Assembly: GCA_014607495.2 (NCBI GenBank)
Contig: CP053175.1
Location: 5,828,001 to 5,892,000 of the forward strand
DNA length: 64,000 bases
Source: Carposina sasakii
Lineage: Eukaryota; Arthropoda; Insecta; Lepidoptera; Carposinidae
Direction of reading: 5' to 3'
Shown: positions 1-10,903 of the stretch, piece by piece
Position numbering within the stretch: position 1 is the first letter of the stretch
How the letters are laid out: the number at the start of each line of letters is the position of its first letter
Notes under the pieces: generated by a model
The model's input: only the letters and a program-made list of their open reading frames with translations
Database searches by the model: none
What the model was told of the DNA's origin: nothing
Translations under genes and position numbers: made by a program

Positions 1-731
1 CTAGGCTGGTGAGATACGCCGATGCGCAGCCGCCCCCGACACAGGGGACTGCTGAGGCACAATTAGGGCCCCCACCGGCGAGGACGGCGACTACACGCCC
101 TCCTCTTCCGGTACCCCCCACCACCCTTATGCCCCCGGCTAATCCGCCGCCACGACCACCCATCCCCCCCACCGCCCCTGCGGTCCATCAACAGCGTTGG
201 CCGGTCATTCCGCAGACCGCCGAAACTGAAAGGCGCCGCCGTAAAAACCGTCGAGATAAAGAACGGAAGCGGCGCCTGGCAAACCGCAGGGCGGCGGAAA
301 CTGAGGCGGCCACTCAGGCCGCAAATATAGAGGCGGGGCCATCTGCCCCGCCTAGACACCCACCCCCACTATATAGGGCGCAGGAAATAAGCCTGCGCCC
401 TCAATACATGCTCCCTCCGACGGGCAACACTCGCCCCAATACTCTCTCTGCTCCTGCAGTCCTCCCCCGCCCAACATCGTCCGGGCGGAGGCGCTCGATA
501 TCCCGGGGAGGGCGGCCCACATCTCGCCGAGGTTCATCCTCGGCCGTCGGGCACCGCCAACCCCAACCTACCGGCCAATCCGACGTGCGCCAAGAAGTGG
601 CTGATATACTGCAGATGTTTGTGGGAACACTGCAGGAGATTATCGCAGCACTGACGACAGGCGGGGACATCCGCCTGATAGTCACACGGGCTCTGACCCA
701 ACTGCTCCCTCCGCTAGAACGGATACAATAG
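1..731 (+). CDS. Jockey LINE ORF1 (Gag-like), C-terminal part
   Basis: The frame is open from the left window edge to a TAG at 729-731, so this is the C-terminal part of a longer ORF1. The protein is very rich in proline and arginine, with a basic stretch (RRRRKNRRDKERKRR) around residues 75-90 and a second Arg/Ser-rich stretch. It ends in a short hydrophobic segment (VADILQMFVGTLQEIIAAL). ORF1 proteins of this class bind RNA; no CCHC knuckle is visible here, and one could lie upstream of the window. ORF2 starts at or overlapping the stop codon, as expected for coupled translation. Confidence 0.6.
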   Translation, partial: RLVRYADAQPPPTQGTAEAQLGPPPARTATTRPPLPVPPTTLMPPANPPPRPPIPPTAPAVHQQRWPVIPQTAETERRRRKNRRDKERKRRLANRRAAETEAATQAANIEAGPSAPPRHPPPLYRAQEISLRPQYMLPPTGNTRPNTLSAPAVLPRPTSSGRRRSISRGGRPTSRRGSSSAVGHRQPQPTGQSDVRQEVADILQMFVGTLQEIIAALTTGGDIRLIVTRALTQLLPPLERIQ

Positions 732-1618
732 GCTCGCTCAGGGTCCTGTACTGGAACCCAGGCGGCATCAAGGACAAGCTCCAGGACTTGAGGGCCGTGG
801 TTTCAGTGCAGGACATACATGTCATCTGCCTGGGCGAGACGAAAATTCGCCCTGAGACGGTGCTCACGTTGTCCAACTACTTCGTGTACAGAAGGGACGA
901 GGTGTCCCCTGAGAGCAATACAGCTTACAGGGGCACAGCGGTCCTGGTCCGCAGGGACATTGTGCACGAGGAGTTGGACCTACCATCGTTTCACTCAACC
1001 CGTTCTATCGGAGTAAAGATATCAGCCAACGGCCGGGCGTGGCACTTGTACGCAGCATACAAACCGCCCGGGGACCCCTTCCTGGCCGCGGACCTTGATG
1101 CCGTGTTCGTAGGGACCACGCCGACTCTACTGCTCGGCGACCTGAACGCCAAGCACTCGGCCTGGAATTCCCGAGCGACGAACGCGGCAGGTAGAGCCCT
1201 GCTTCATGCAGCAGAACAGCGTAACTGCGCTGTGATCGGACCTCTCACGGCGTCACACGTCCCGACTAGTGCCAGCATGAGGCCAGATGTCCTGGACATC
1301 ATAGTCCACAGAGCCCTGCCGGCACCAGTATCCGTGGAAGTGTTATATGAGATAACTTCATCTCAGCACTTCCCGATACTGGTGTCGGTGAGCACCAGAG
1401 CCGTATCTGTTCCGTCCCGATCACCGGGGCGCAGAACGGCCTGGGATACCTTCCAGGACATCATGGCCCAGTACCAACTACCGCCCACCACAAACGCCGA
1501 AGAGGTAGAGTCCGCCGCTGCGAGTATCACAGCGCAGCTAAAAGACGCCATCGATTCGGCCAGCTCTACCGTAAACACAAGGTCCGCCCGCCGTGACGAG
1601 TTACCGGCGGGCATAAAA
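731..1618 (+). pseudogene. Jockey LINE ORF2, endonuclease part (upstream of insertion)
   Basis: The frame opens at 731, overlapping the ORF1 stop, with no in-frame ATG nearby. It begins LRVLYWNPGGIKDK, the usual start of an apurinic-type endonuclease domain. Recognisable blocks are GETKI near 837, the YKPPGDP block near 1060, LLGDLNAKHSAWNS near 1130-1170 and the RPDVLDIIVHR block near 1285. The final block reads SSQHFPI where the family usually has SDH, so a key Asp may be replaced. The frame is cut at 1618 by the 785-bp element and resumes in the same frame at 2405. Confidence 0.7.
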
Positions 1619-2403
1619 GCGGGTGGGGCTGTGTCGGGGCACACGGCCGTTGGTTTTAACGTGAAACGTCTATGTTAGCGAATCGCTTTTAAAGTAAAAG
1701 ATTGAAATGAAAACAAGATGGACGCTGTTTTAAGTATTTTAATAAAAAAAGAACAGGTACGTAATAGAAACATAAAATACATAGCAAATGTTTATATATT
1801 TATTGTCACTTTCTGGTTATTTTAAATAGCAGCCGCCCACGACTTCGTCCGCGTGAGGGGGCGTTGTACCCGTGCGAAGCCGGGCAGGTTGTTGTATAGA
1901 CTGTAGCCTTCCTTGGTAAATGGGCTATCTAACACTGAAAGAATTTTTCAAATCAGACCAGTAGTTCCTGAGATTAGCGCGTTCAAACAAACAAACAAAC
2001 AAACTCTTCAGCTTTATAATATTAGTATAGATATAAATACTGTCCAAATTACACTTATTTTTGTATAAATCAATCGGTTCAAATAAACTTGACAAACACA
2101 CGAAAGAATCACCACGCTATAAAGTCGGAGTCACGAGTTACACTGAATAGAAACAAGTGTGAGCGCCGGTTTCGCACAGTTATCGCAGTATCCCTCCCCC
2201 GCCCCCCCGCTTGACCCCGACACGAACTCAATGTCATAACAGCGAGCTGACTATATAAGTGAAATATTTACACCACATTTTTGTTTCTAAGACCAATAGT
2301 TTTTTAATTATTAAGGTACGATGATATAGACCTTTTCGTTACGGTCCAGTTTTTAAACCTGGTACCCGTATGTGTCGGCGCGATTTTAAAGACGTTTCAC
2401 GTC
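1619..2403. mobile_element. 785-bp non-autonomous element, copy 1
   Basis: Starts GCGGGTGGGGCTGTGTCGGG and ends AGACGTTTCACGTC. It is 785 bp, the same length as copies at 5190 and 59923, with only scattered substitutions between them. It lies between ATAAAA and AAAAAGAG inside LINE ORF2. Removing it with one AAAA restores the LINE reading frame, so the target duplication is AAAA or cannot be separated from an A-tract. No long ORF is present. Near the ends ACGTGAAACGTCT occurs inverted. The centre (about 1830-2035) carries a segment of the common lepidopteran CCGCCCACGACTTCGTCCG repeat with an (AAAC)n tract. Family not recognised. Confidence 0.85.
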
Positions 2404-2404
2404 A

Positions 2405-4225
2405 AAAAGAGATCTCCTAGAGAAGAGGCGGCTAGCGCGCCTATGGGCGCGCACACGCTGCCCCTCGGTCAAGAGAGACCTTAACGCACTCGCGACAAAG
2501 GTCTCAGAGGACGTCCGGGCTTTTCGGGGCGTCTGCTGAGACAAAGTACTAGATCGAGCCCGTGACGACGACGCAAACCTGTACAGGTTGAACCGGCAGC
2601 TAACAAACGCCAAGCTGCCGGTTTGCCCTTTGGTCGATGCCACGGGCACTTACAACTTTACCGCCGAGTCGCGAGCAAAAGTGCTCGCGGATCACTTGGC
2701 GGTACAATTTACCCCCCATCCTCCCAGCAGCGTTCCGAGAATCCTGGAGTTCCATCGAACGACCGAGGAGGCAGTCTCTGCTTTTCTAGCAGCCCCAGTC
2801 CCGCCTCTCAGCGGAGACTCGTTTATATCGCCCGCCGAAGTTGCGAGTGAGGTTCGGAGAATGAACCCCCGCAAAGCCCCCGGACATGACCATATTCCCG
2901 TCATGGCGTTGAAGCACCTTCCTAGGAGAGGCATAGCTGCTCTTGCCCGGCTCTACAACGGAGTGCTGAGGACTGGCCACTTTCCCGACCTCTGGAAAGT
3001 GGGCCGAGTCATAGCACTACCGAAGCCGGGTAAAGACAAGCGCTACCCGGCCAATTACCGTCCGATCACCATCTTGTCCAACATCGCCAAGTTGTTTGAG
3101 CGTCTGGTGTTACGGCGTCTGAAGCCGTATGTTTCGTTATGCGAGGAACAGTCCACGACGCTTCAACTTGCGCGTGTGTTGGACCATCTTGCAGTTGAGC
3201 GAAACCACCAGAGGTACACGGTCGGAGTCTTTCTCGATATGGAGAAGGCCTTCGATCGTGTGTGGCACCCAGGGCTCCTGTTTAAGCTCATTGGCCAGGG
3301 GCTACCTCCGGCCCTCATAAGGATCGTTGCGTCGTTTTTAAGCGACCGACGGTTCTTCGTTGGGGTGGAAAACGCGGTCTCGCAACTCCACCCCATCTTG
3401 GCCGGGGTACCCCAGGGTAGTTGCATCTCGCCGGTCCTGTATGCCGTATATACAGACGACATACCGACCATAAAGGTGCTCTTCCCATGGGAATTCAATG
3501 GCATGTTGGCACTGTACGCGGACGATAGCGCATACTTTGCCACATCGCGCAGTTCCCCCCTGGCGGCTGACCAGATGCAAAGAGTCCTCAATCTTCTTCC
3601 GAATTGGCTTGACAAGTGGCGTATGTCAGCCAATCCGGCAAAGACAGTTGCCCTGCTGACGGGTCAGCAGCGAGAGCTCCCTCCCAGGCTCACGCTTCGA
3701 GGGCAGCCGATAGCCTGGCAGAATACTGTCAGGTATCTAGGCTGCCAAATCGATCGTGGGCTGCGGATGACTGGGATGGTCGAGCACGTGTTGCGCAGCG
3801 CGAAGTCCGCGCGCGCCCTGCTGCGGCCTGTCATGCAGTCCACACTTCCCCTTCGAACCAGGCTGACCATATACAAGTTATATGTTCGGCCGCGTCTCAC
3901 GTACGCGGCCCCGGCCTGGTTCCAACTTTGTTCTGTTACAAACAGAAAGAAGATTGAGGCCTTGCAGAGTACCACCCTCCGCTACATCACAGGGGCCGGG
4001 CGATATGTCCGCAATGACATTATCGCCCGAGACCTCAAGATGATGAAAGTGGAGCAATTCGTGGCCCGACTGGCGCGTCGTATGTTCGATCGCGCCGACA
4101 ACGGGCCGCATGCCCATCTCCGCGGGCTTGCTCCACTCCACGCGAGGCCGCCAGACGGCCGCCCACAGCCGAGGGAACTGTTGAGTATTCCACTCGACAG
4201 CGATGCCGGCCCATCCCGGACTTGA
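2405..4225 (+). pseudogene. Jockey LINE ORF2, reverse transcriptase part
   Basis: Continues the frame of 731-1618. A TGA at 2537-2539 (context GVC-stop-DKVL) interrupts it; the longest uninterrupted stretch is about 2588-4225. RT landmarks are RKAPGHDHIPVMALKHLP, KPGKDKRYPANYRPITIL, FLDMEKAFDRVWH, GVPQGSCISPVLY and the catalytic LYADDSAYF near 3505-3535. A C-terminal segment with RPRLTYAAPAW follows. Joined with the first part, ORF2 would be about 900 codons, a normal Jockey length. The nonsense codon and the insertion make it non-functional. Confidence 0.8.
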
Positions 4226-5189
4226 CTTATACACGGACTGACACACATGTAGGCGCACTGTAGTCGACTCACTCGACAAGTGCGCCTACAAAATTGTACA
4301 TATACATTCCTGCCCTGGTGGCAAAATTGAAGCCCCCAACTTATAATGTTCTAATAATGTAAATAATGTAATTTCTAATAATTGTAATGTCCCTAATTTT
4401 AATATTGTCCGTCCCTTACTTAGTTTTATTATTTTTATTATAACTGTTCGTATCTCTACTCGGTAGGGCGGCGGTAACAGGCAGGGATGTCGATCGGCCG
4501 AGGTCGGGGCAAAATCTCTCCGACACCGACCGATCGGCGGATCTACCCGGCCATGGCTACCTGCCGTCCTACCGACAATTCGTGTCGTACTGTCTTGTAA
4601 GTGCATGGGTATTCCCCCCATGCACAAATTAGTGTAATATTTTTGTACTTCGCGGCCTCGGCGACTAAGTCGAGGCCGCGCGGCCCCAGCCGCAAAATTG
4701 TGACCGGCGCGCTGTCGCGCGCCGAGCATTGCCCGGGCACAGGGGTTACCCCTCAGGCCCGTAGCCCGGAGCGCGCTTCGCGCGCTCTCGAAGATCCCCC
4801 GATTCTTAGTTCAGTCTTGTTATAAGATTGGGAAGCTAAACAAGCGAAGGAAAACGATACCAGCGATAGTGAAGGAAGTGATAGTTTAAAGTGTGTTTAG
4901 TGTTATAGTGATTAGTGCTGGAATTTTGTAACCTCCTCCACCCAATAAAGAGTTCTAACACCTACGCCTACCTTTTAATCGGCAGCTCCAAATCACCCGT
5001 ACCCAGTACGTAACAATATAATTCTTTTTAAAAAATTGTAGGTAATGGAGATTACTGCAACGAATTACATGGAACATAAACATTTGGTATACATTATAAA
5101 TTGATTTCATTTATTAACAAAATCTAATCAAAATGGCCAACGAAACAAGATATTTTTTGTAAACAAACCGCCCATACTTAACCTAAAAA
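4226..5189. other. LINE 3' region and flank
   Basis: No host gene seen. 4450-4810 is GC-rich with hairpins such as GCGGCCTCG/CGAGGCCGC (4651-4680), a GGCGCGC/GCGCGCC pair near 4703-4723 and GAGCGCGC/GCGCGCTC (4769-4789). A related fragment lies on the minus strand at about 16000-16360. The sequence after about 5000 is AT-rich and unremarkable. Confidence 0.5.
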
Positions 5190-5974
5190 GCGGGTGGGGC
5201 TGTGTCGGGGCACACGGCCGTTGGTTTTAACGTGAAACGTCTATGTTAGCGAATCGCTTTTAAAGTAAAAGATTGAAATGAAAACAAGATGGACGCTGTT
5301 TTAAGTATTTTAATAAAAAAAGAACAGGTACGTAATAGAAACATAAAAGACATAGCAAATGTTTATATATTTATTGTCACTTTCTGTTTATTTTAAATAG
5401 CAGCCGCCCACGACTTCGTCCGCGTGAGGGGGCGTTGTACCCGTGCGAAGCCGGGCAGGTTGTTGTATAGACTGTAGCCTTCCTTGGTAAATGGGCTATC
5501 TAACACTGAAAGAATTTTTCAAATCAGACCAGTAGTTCCTGAGATTAGCGCGTTCAAACAAACAAACAAACAAACTCTTCAGCTTTATAATATTAGTATA
5601 GATATAAATACTGTCCAAATTACACTTATTTTTGTATAAATCAATCGGTTCAAATAAACTTGACAAACACACGAAAGAATCACCACGCTATAAAGTCGGA
5701 GTCACGAGTTACACTGAATAGAAACAAGCGTAAGCGCCGGTTTCGCACAGTTATCGCAGTATCCCTCCCCCGCCCCCCCGCTTGACCCCGACACGAACTC
5801 AATGTCATAACAGCGAGCTGACTATATAAGTGAAATATTAACACCACATTTTTGTTTCTAAGACCAATAGTTTTTTAATTATTAAGGTACGATGATATAG
5901 ACCTTTTCGTTACGGTCCAGTTTTTAAACCTGGTACCCGTATGTGTCGGCGCGATTTTAAAGACGTTTCACGTC
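5190..5974. mobile_element. 785-bp non-autonomous element, copy 2
   Basis: Same ends and same length as the copy at 1619-2403, with a handful of substitutions. It is flanked by CCTAAAAA on the left and AAAAATTTTTTTTT on the right, again an A-tract. Confidence 0.85.
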
Positions 5975-5989
5975 AAAAATTTTTTTTTA

Positions 5990-6165
5990 TTATAGATAGC
6001 GGCCGCCCACGCCTTCTTCCGCGTGAGAGTGCATTACTCCCGTGCGAAGCTGGGGCGGGTCCCTAGTTATACATTATAAACCTTCATCGTGAATCACTCT
6101 ATCTAATAAAAAACGGCATCAAAATACGTGCTTTAGTTTAAAAGATCTAAGCTTACATAGGAACA
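5990..6165 (+). repeat. Lepidopteran interspersed repeat (GCGGCCGCCCACG family)
   Basis: Matches the fragments at 49905-50050 and 63800-64000: a CGTCCGCGTG-like block, CGTGCGAAGC-GGGGCGGG, a CTAGTTATACAT-ATAAACC block, then AAACCGCATCAAAAT. The same first block is embedded in the 785-bp elements. Confidence 0.7.
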
Positions 6166-6762
6166 TACCAAATTCCTGTATTTCCACGGTATTTTCTAAT
6201 ATTAAATTATAGACATTTTACTAATTTCCTTTGGTTATTAAGCTGGAATCATTATTTTTATTTTATTAAAATGTTAGTGTACAACATTTTTTAACTGTAC
6301 AGCCAAATATAAATCAATCATAAATATCTGTACATAATAATTTTAGAAAAAAAATAAATACTATTATTATTATGTACTATATTTTAGTTTTTTTTTTCTA
6401 AGTCAGCCAATGCACTTTAGTATGAGAATTATGCACTACCCTCGATCCTCAGTATGGTAAGCTACATACGGCTCAAAGAATATACTATACGGCTACATAA
6501 AGGCACTATACGAGGTCGTCGGCTAGATATCCAATGGTCGTATCCTCAGTACTTACCAACGAAAGTGTAAGGGTGAAAAATATCATACACAACTCTTTAT
6601 CTGTGGATTCCATTAAGGGTCTACTTACTGGCTGTTTTATACAAATATTTGTTTGACCACAAGGGCACAAATTCTTTTTCTATAACAAAATGCAATGTGT
6701 ATACTTATAAAACATTTATTATAATAAAAAAATTACAACTTGCACACAACAAAAACATCAAG
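6166..6762. other. AT-rich intergenic sequence
   Basis: Downstream of the macrodomain gene stop. No gene or recognised repeat seen. Several TTTATT/AATAAA-like strings on the minus strand near 6705-6725 could provide its polyadenylation signal. Confidence 0.4.
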
Positions 6763-7091
6763 CTATTCAGTAACAGAAGCCCCATCATTATAATTTTTTG
6801 TGATAATTGGAAAGTACATTTGCATTAATGTTTCATAAATATCTACATCAATAGGCATAAATGTACAAAATATAATTCTATCAATATTAAGATTTGCTTC
6901 CAGGAAACTCCTAGCTGTCCGTAGAGCAATATGAGCTGCCAAGCGGTTAGGAAATCCATAGATACCAGTGGATATACAAGGGAAAGCTATGGTTTTCAAG
7001 TCATGTTTTTTCTGTAATGACAAACATTTATCGTAGCAAGACTGCAGTTTTGATACAGAACCATCTTGTGGGCCAACTGTGTGTATTACAT
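6763..7091 (-). CDS. Macrodomain gene exon 4 (terminal)
   Basis: Acceptor TTTCAG, then [11 protein letters not shown], the [10 protein letters not shown] loop and a stop at 6763-6765. The C-terminus ends NDGASVTE. Confidence 0.9.
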
Positions 7092-8453
7092 CTGAAACAA
7101 GTAAAAATAATTAACACCTCAACATGCCAGCTTAAGGCTGCCTTTCCACCAACAATGTCCTAGGCCATGTTATAGTAACTTAGATATCCATCAATTAAAT
7201 CCATTAGATTAGATTAGATTAAATTCATTTATTGCATGTCACATTAACATTATGCACCAATATGATTGATGGATATTACAGGCAATGTGGCACAGCACAT
7301 ATCTGGTGGAAAGGTGGAACCCTTAAGCTCCATTTTCTTAAATGTCTGGATGGAGGCATTATCATGAACTTTTAAAGTTAGATTGTTTCTATTGTTGGTT
7401 TCTTGTACAGTGACATTATTTTACTATAGAAATACATATACTGCCTAAGAAGTTCACCAACTGTTTAAATATACTTACAAGAGGCTGGTAAGTTGTAGCC
7501 TCCAGTGATTTTGGCATCTCCAGTTGGACAACCACCCAATGAGTTGCATTCTTGCTGTAATATAAATATATTTACACACATTACATACAACATTATTTCA
7601 TCTTGAGTTACAACAATAGATAAAATGTCACAGACAAGTTACGAAGTAACTGTCTGTCTTGGTATGGGCATGTAAAGCCACAGGATGAAAGGCATATTTT
7701 ACAGAGTGTTGTGCATGAGTGTAGATTGATATAAATGAAGAGGTAGACCAAAGAAGTGTCGGATGGACTGTGTGAGGGAGGATATGCATATACTGGGAGT
7801 GAGCAATGAGATGACGGATAATAGGGATGAATGGAAGAACATATTGCGCCGACCCCAAATAAATGGGAACAAGAGAGGAAGATGGTGCTGATGAACAAAG
7901 ATCTCTTGGTCACAATATTTTTTTTATTATATGAAAGTGTAACCTGTAAAAAAGGTCCTGCTGCCCGATGTATAGCTCCATCTACGCCCCCACCAGCCCG
8001 TAATGCTGAATTTGCAGCATTCACTATAGCATCAATCTAAAATCAAATTACAATACTCGTTCTGAGAATTCTTTACACAGCCCAGTTTTACTTATGTTTG
8101 TGTAACTTAAGATAAATATGCGACTTGTTTGTAGGCAATTACTAGTTTATTACAAGTGAAAGTTAGTGAAACAAACAAACCTCTAGCTTGGTGATATCTC
8201 CTTTAAAGAGGGACACTTTCTCAGCCAAGTTTTTGTTTTGAGATACATCAATTTCTACCTTTCTGAACTCTGTAAGGTCGTCTAGAGTATGCCTTTTAGC
8301 TTCTAATTCCTTGTTGAGAACAAAATACTTGCACCACGGATCAAGATGATGAAATGTAATAAAGTCCTTTGATTTATACAGATTCCGTTTTTTGTCAAGA
8401 GGCATATTAAGAATTTTAGCCTTTTCAACTTTCCACTGTGGTTCAGACGTCAT
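6763..8453 (-). CDS. Macrodomain protein, MACROD1/2-type ADP-ribose hydrolase (4 exons, 256 aa)
   Basis: Joined exons (minus strand): 8453-8181, 8036-7944, 7554-7479, 7091-6763. Every junction has GT/AG and the phases fit. The predicted protein is 256 residues: an N-terminal extension of about 75 residues, then a complete macrodomain. Seen directly: [31 protein letters not shown] (ADP-ribose pocket, with the catalytic-loop Asn/Asp), [30 protein letters not shown] and [18 protein letters not shown] (phosphate-binding loop). The family removes ADP-ribose from mono-ADP-ribosylated Asp/Glu and deacetylates O-acetyl-ADP-ribose. The first ATG at 8453 gives the expected family start. Intron 2 has an inserted LINE-end repeat. 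No organelle signal is evident, so nuclear or cytosolic location is an inference. Confidence 0.92.
7479..7554 (-). CDS. Macrodomain gene exon 3
   Basis: 76 nt, [19 protein letters not shown] onward, acceptor CAG and donor GTAAGT. Ends in phase 1; the split codon gives the Tyr of YVIHTVG. Confidence 0.9.
7640..7915 (+). repeat. 3'-end fragment of a LINE, in intron 2 of the macrodomain gene
   Basis: About 85-90% similar by eye to 34120-34385. The better-preserved copy encodes [15 protein letters not shown] and ends ADPK-stop, which resembles the C-terminal tail of insect LINE reverse transcriptases of RTE-like type. Clade uncertain. Confidence 0.6.
7944..8036 (-). CDS. Macrodomain gene exon 2
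   Basis: 31 codons, [10 protein letters not shown] to AAGPFLQ, between a TTAG acceptor and a GTTACA donor. It carries the conserved Asn and GGGVDGAIH. Confidence 0.9.
8181..8453 (-). CDS. Macrodomain gene exon 1
   Basis: Residues 1-91, ending DITKLE before the donor GTTTGT. Phase 0. Confidence 0.9.
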
Positions 8454-8584
8454 CTCTACTACAGATAACGACCTGGGATAAAAGTTTTTACTACTAAATT
8501 TACTGATTTTAGAAAAAACGATTTGAAAAATTACGAAAACTTAAACCATTTTGAAAACCCATTACGTTTTGGATGACATATTGA

Positions 8585-8991
8585 TTTTTTTTTTGTTTAG
8601 TTTATCCCGAAGGAAAGGCAAGGGGAACTAAGCCCATACAGCCATTGTCTTTAGTAAATTATTTCTGAAATTATGATAGATGATAATGATGGTGATGAAT
8701 GGAAACGTCGGGAAAATCCTCAAGAACAAATGTAAAGTTAGTCAAAATGAAAAATTATTGCAGAAACAACTTACATGGGCCCATGAAGAGATCGTATTCA
8801 GGCTAAAGTTTTACTCAGCTTACCTGCTTATAAAACCATGCACACGCACTAGATTCAGATCACAAGTAATCAAAATATAACTTATCTACCAGATAACATC
8901 ACTTTAAGGACACATGCAAGCCATTTACAAATAATTTTAGATTTTCACAAGAAAATTACACCTGCACCCTTTCAGCTTTTCCCGCCGAATC
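8585..8991 (-). repeat. Retroelement Y, copy 1 (about 400 bp, poly-T at left)
   Basis: On the minus strand it runs from GATTCGGCGGGAAAAGCTG to CCTTTCCTTCGGGATAAACT-AAACA(n). The same sequence occurs at 58346-58510, 59093-59490 and 59518-59922. The A-tail and the 13-bp target duplication of the truncated copy show it moves by target-primed reverse transcription. No tRNA-like head is seen, so it may be a LINE 3' end or another kind of SINE. A 66-codon frame conserved between copies has no coding features. Confidence 0.75.
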
Positions 8992-9326
8992 GTTTTTTAT
9001 TTGGAGAGTGAAAAAGAATTATTGTGCTATTATGCCCTTGATGAGTTGCAGTGTCAATGCCGTGTATAATGATTGATTTCACTTGTGTGAATTTTTTTTT
9101 TTTTTATTCTTTATTGCACATACACAAAAAGAAATATGGCATACAACATTAAAGAAGAGATGCATGTACAATGGCAAGCTTATCTCTACCAGAGATCTCT
9201 TCCAGCAAGCCAAGCAAGTAAAGAGAAATTGTTAACAACAGGGGTAACATGTGCAATTAAACAAATTCTAAGAAACTACAGAACTACATTAAGAAAAAAA
9301 AGGAGAAAAAACAAATGACAGCATAT

Positions 9327-10082
9327 TCATATAATGGACAGGTAGTGATCCTTCAGCTTTTCCCTAAATGTACCAACAGTGTGACAATCTCTAACCGTGT
9401 GGGGTAATTCATTCCAGAGCTTAACCGCCCGAACCGAGAAAGAATACCCAAAAGCCCCAGAATTAAATCGGGGAGTTTGTAGCAGTGATGCCGTATTGGA
9501 TCGGAGAGGCCGATCTCTTGAAAAGAGATATTTAAAGCGCTCACTGAGATATAATGGAGAAAAACGATAATTTAAAATTTTAAAAAGGAGTGTTAATAGA
9601 TGAGTATTCCGGCGAAAACGAATCGGGAGCCATTTTAACTCTTTACGAAAGTGAGATACGTGATCAAATTTACGTAGTCCGTATATAAATCGGATACCTA
9701 AATTCTGTAGACGTTCGAGTTTATTTAGCAGCTCCTCATTGGCGTCGAGATAGCAAACATCCGCATAATCAATAAGAGGGAGAATAAGGGTCTGGGTAAG
9801 ACTTATTTTAGTTTTAAAAGGCAGAAAGTTCTGAAGACGCTTAAGCGAATGAAAGGATGAGTGCACCCTCCTACTTACTTCGCCAACCTGAGCTGTCCAC
9901 GACATTGTGCTGTCAAATATGACCCCTAGGTTTTTGACCGTATCTGTGAAGGGAATCGGGATCTGGTCATAAAACAATTGCGGAATATCCGACTGCCGCA
10001 AGATGTTCAGATTATGTCTACTACCTATGATTATGGCTTGGGATTTACCCGATTGACTAACAGGCCAAATGATTTCGCCCAA
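9327..10082 (-). pseudogene. CR1-like LINE, RT thumb and C-terminal part
   Basis: About 245 codons from KSQAIIIGSRHNL to HYLSII. It joins the upstream RT after a frameshift near 10050, where FGLLVN is out of frame with KSQAIII. Confidence 0.75.
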
Positions 10083-10903
10083 TCCCGAATGCGCACCAAG
10101 TCCTCGTTCATCTCCTTCATAGCTAACCTTACATTTTTAACGTTAAAATGTCTATAAAGCTGAAGGTCATCAGCGTAGAGATGAAAGTAAGAGGTTAACA
10201 TTTCCGAAACAGAGTTGATGAAAATTGAAAAGAGCAGGGGTGACAGTACGGCGCCCTGGGGTACGCCCGCCGTGATGCTACACCAGTGTGATGTAAAATC
10301 GTCAACGCGCACGCATTGCTGACGACCATTTAAGTATGAATTGAACCATTCAGTAACCAGAGGAGATACGTTAAGAGAGCGTAGGATGGCAAGTAGGATG
10401 TCATAGTCAACACAGTTAAACGCACTGCTGAAGTCCATAAGGTTAATACTGTCAGCTGTTGGTTATCAGTGGCCCGTCGTATATCCTCAGTAACTTGAAG
10501 CAATGCAGTTACCGTGCTATGACCGGGACGAAATCCAGATTGGAACGGATTAAGCAGATTTCCATTAGACAAAAACACGGATAACTGTTGGTGTACTAAT
10601 GACTCCAGGGCTTTAGAAAGGATAGGAAGGACAGAAATAGGACGGTATTGAGAAAAGGAAGTAGGATTGGAAAGGGGACGTTTTGGGCAAGGGGATGACA
10701 CGAGCTTTTTTCCAAGATACAGGAAAGGTGCTGGTGTGGAGTGAAAAGCTCATGATGTGTTCAAGGATAGGAACAAGCTCATCAAGGATAGGATGCAGCA
10801 TATGTGAGCTAATTTCATCATCGCCGACAGCTTTAGAGGAGATGGCAAGGATAGCTTTCTTAACGTCACTCGTGGTTATGGTTTGAAAGAAAAGGGATTG
10901 CAA
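10031..10903 (-). pseudogene. CR1-like LINE, RT fingers and palm
   Basis: Three overlapping frames together give the core RT domain. Single-base frameshifts lie near 10690 (PLPK/RPLSNP) and 10440 (TLWTS versus MDFSS). Catalytic YADD is intact in the last piece. Confidence 0.75.

Larger units (their letters stand above)
1..4990 (+). mobile_element. Jockey-type non-LTR retrotransposon (LINE), 5' end outside window, interrupted
   Basis: ORF1 is followed directly by an ORF2 with endonuclease and reverse transcriptase, the usual layout of Jockey-clade LINEs. Coding sequence runs to 4225. It is followed by a GC-rich 3' region with several strong hairpins between about 4651 and 4790 and an AATAAA at 4943; I could not fix the 3' end and use about 4990. 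A 785-bp element is inserted at 1619-2403 and ORF2 has a TGA stop at 2537-2539, so this copy is inactive. Clade assignment rests on the RT block near 2860-3070, which contains RKAPGHD and KPGKD. Confidence 0.8.

Noticed and set aside
2405..4225. Host gene with reverse transcriptase domain
   Set aside because: Nonsense codon, insertion and adjacent ORF1 show a dead LINE copy.
4286..4729. Minus-strand frames in the Jockey 3' region
   Set aside because: Open only because of high GC and hairpins; no homology or coding features.
8680..8880. 66-codon frame as a small gene
   Set aside because: It recurs at 59630-59833 because both lie in retroelement Y; no protein features and other copies do not keep it.
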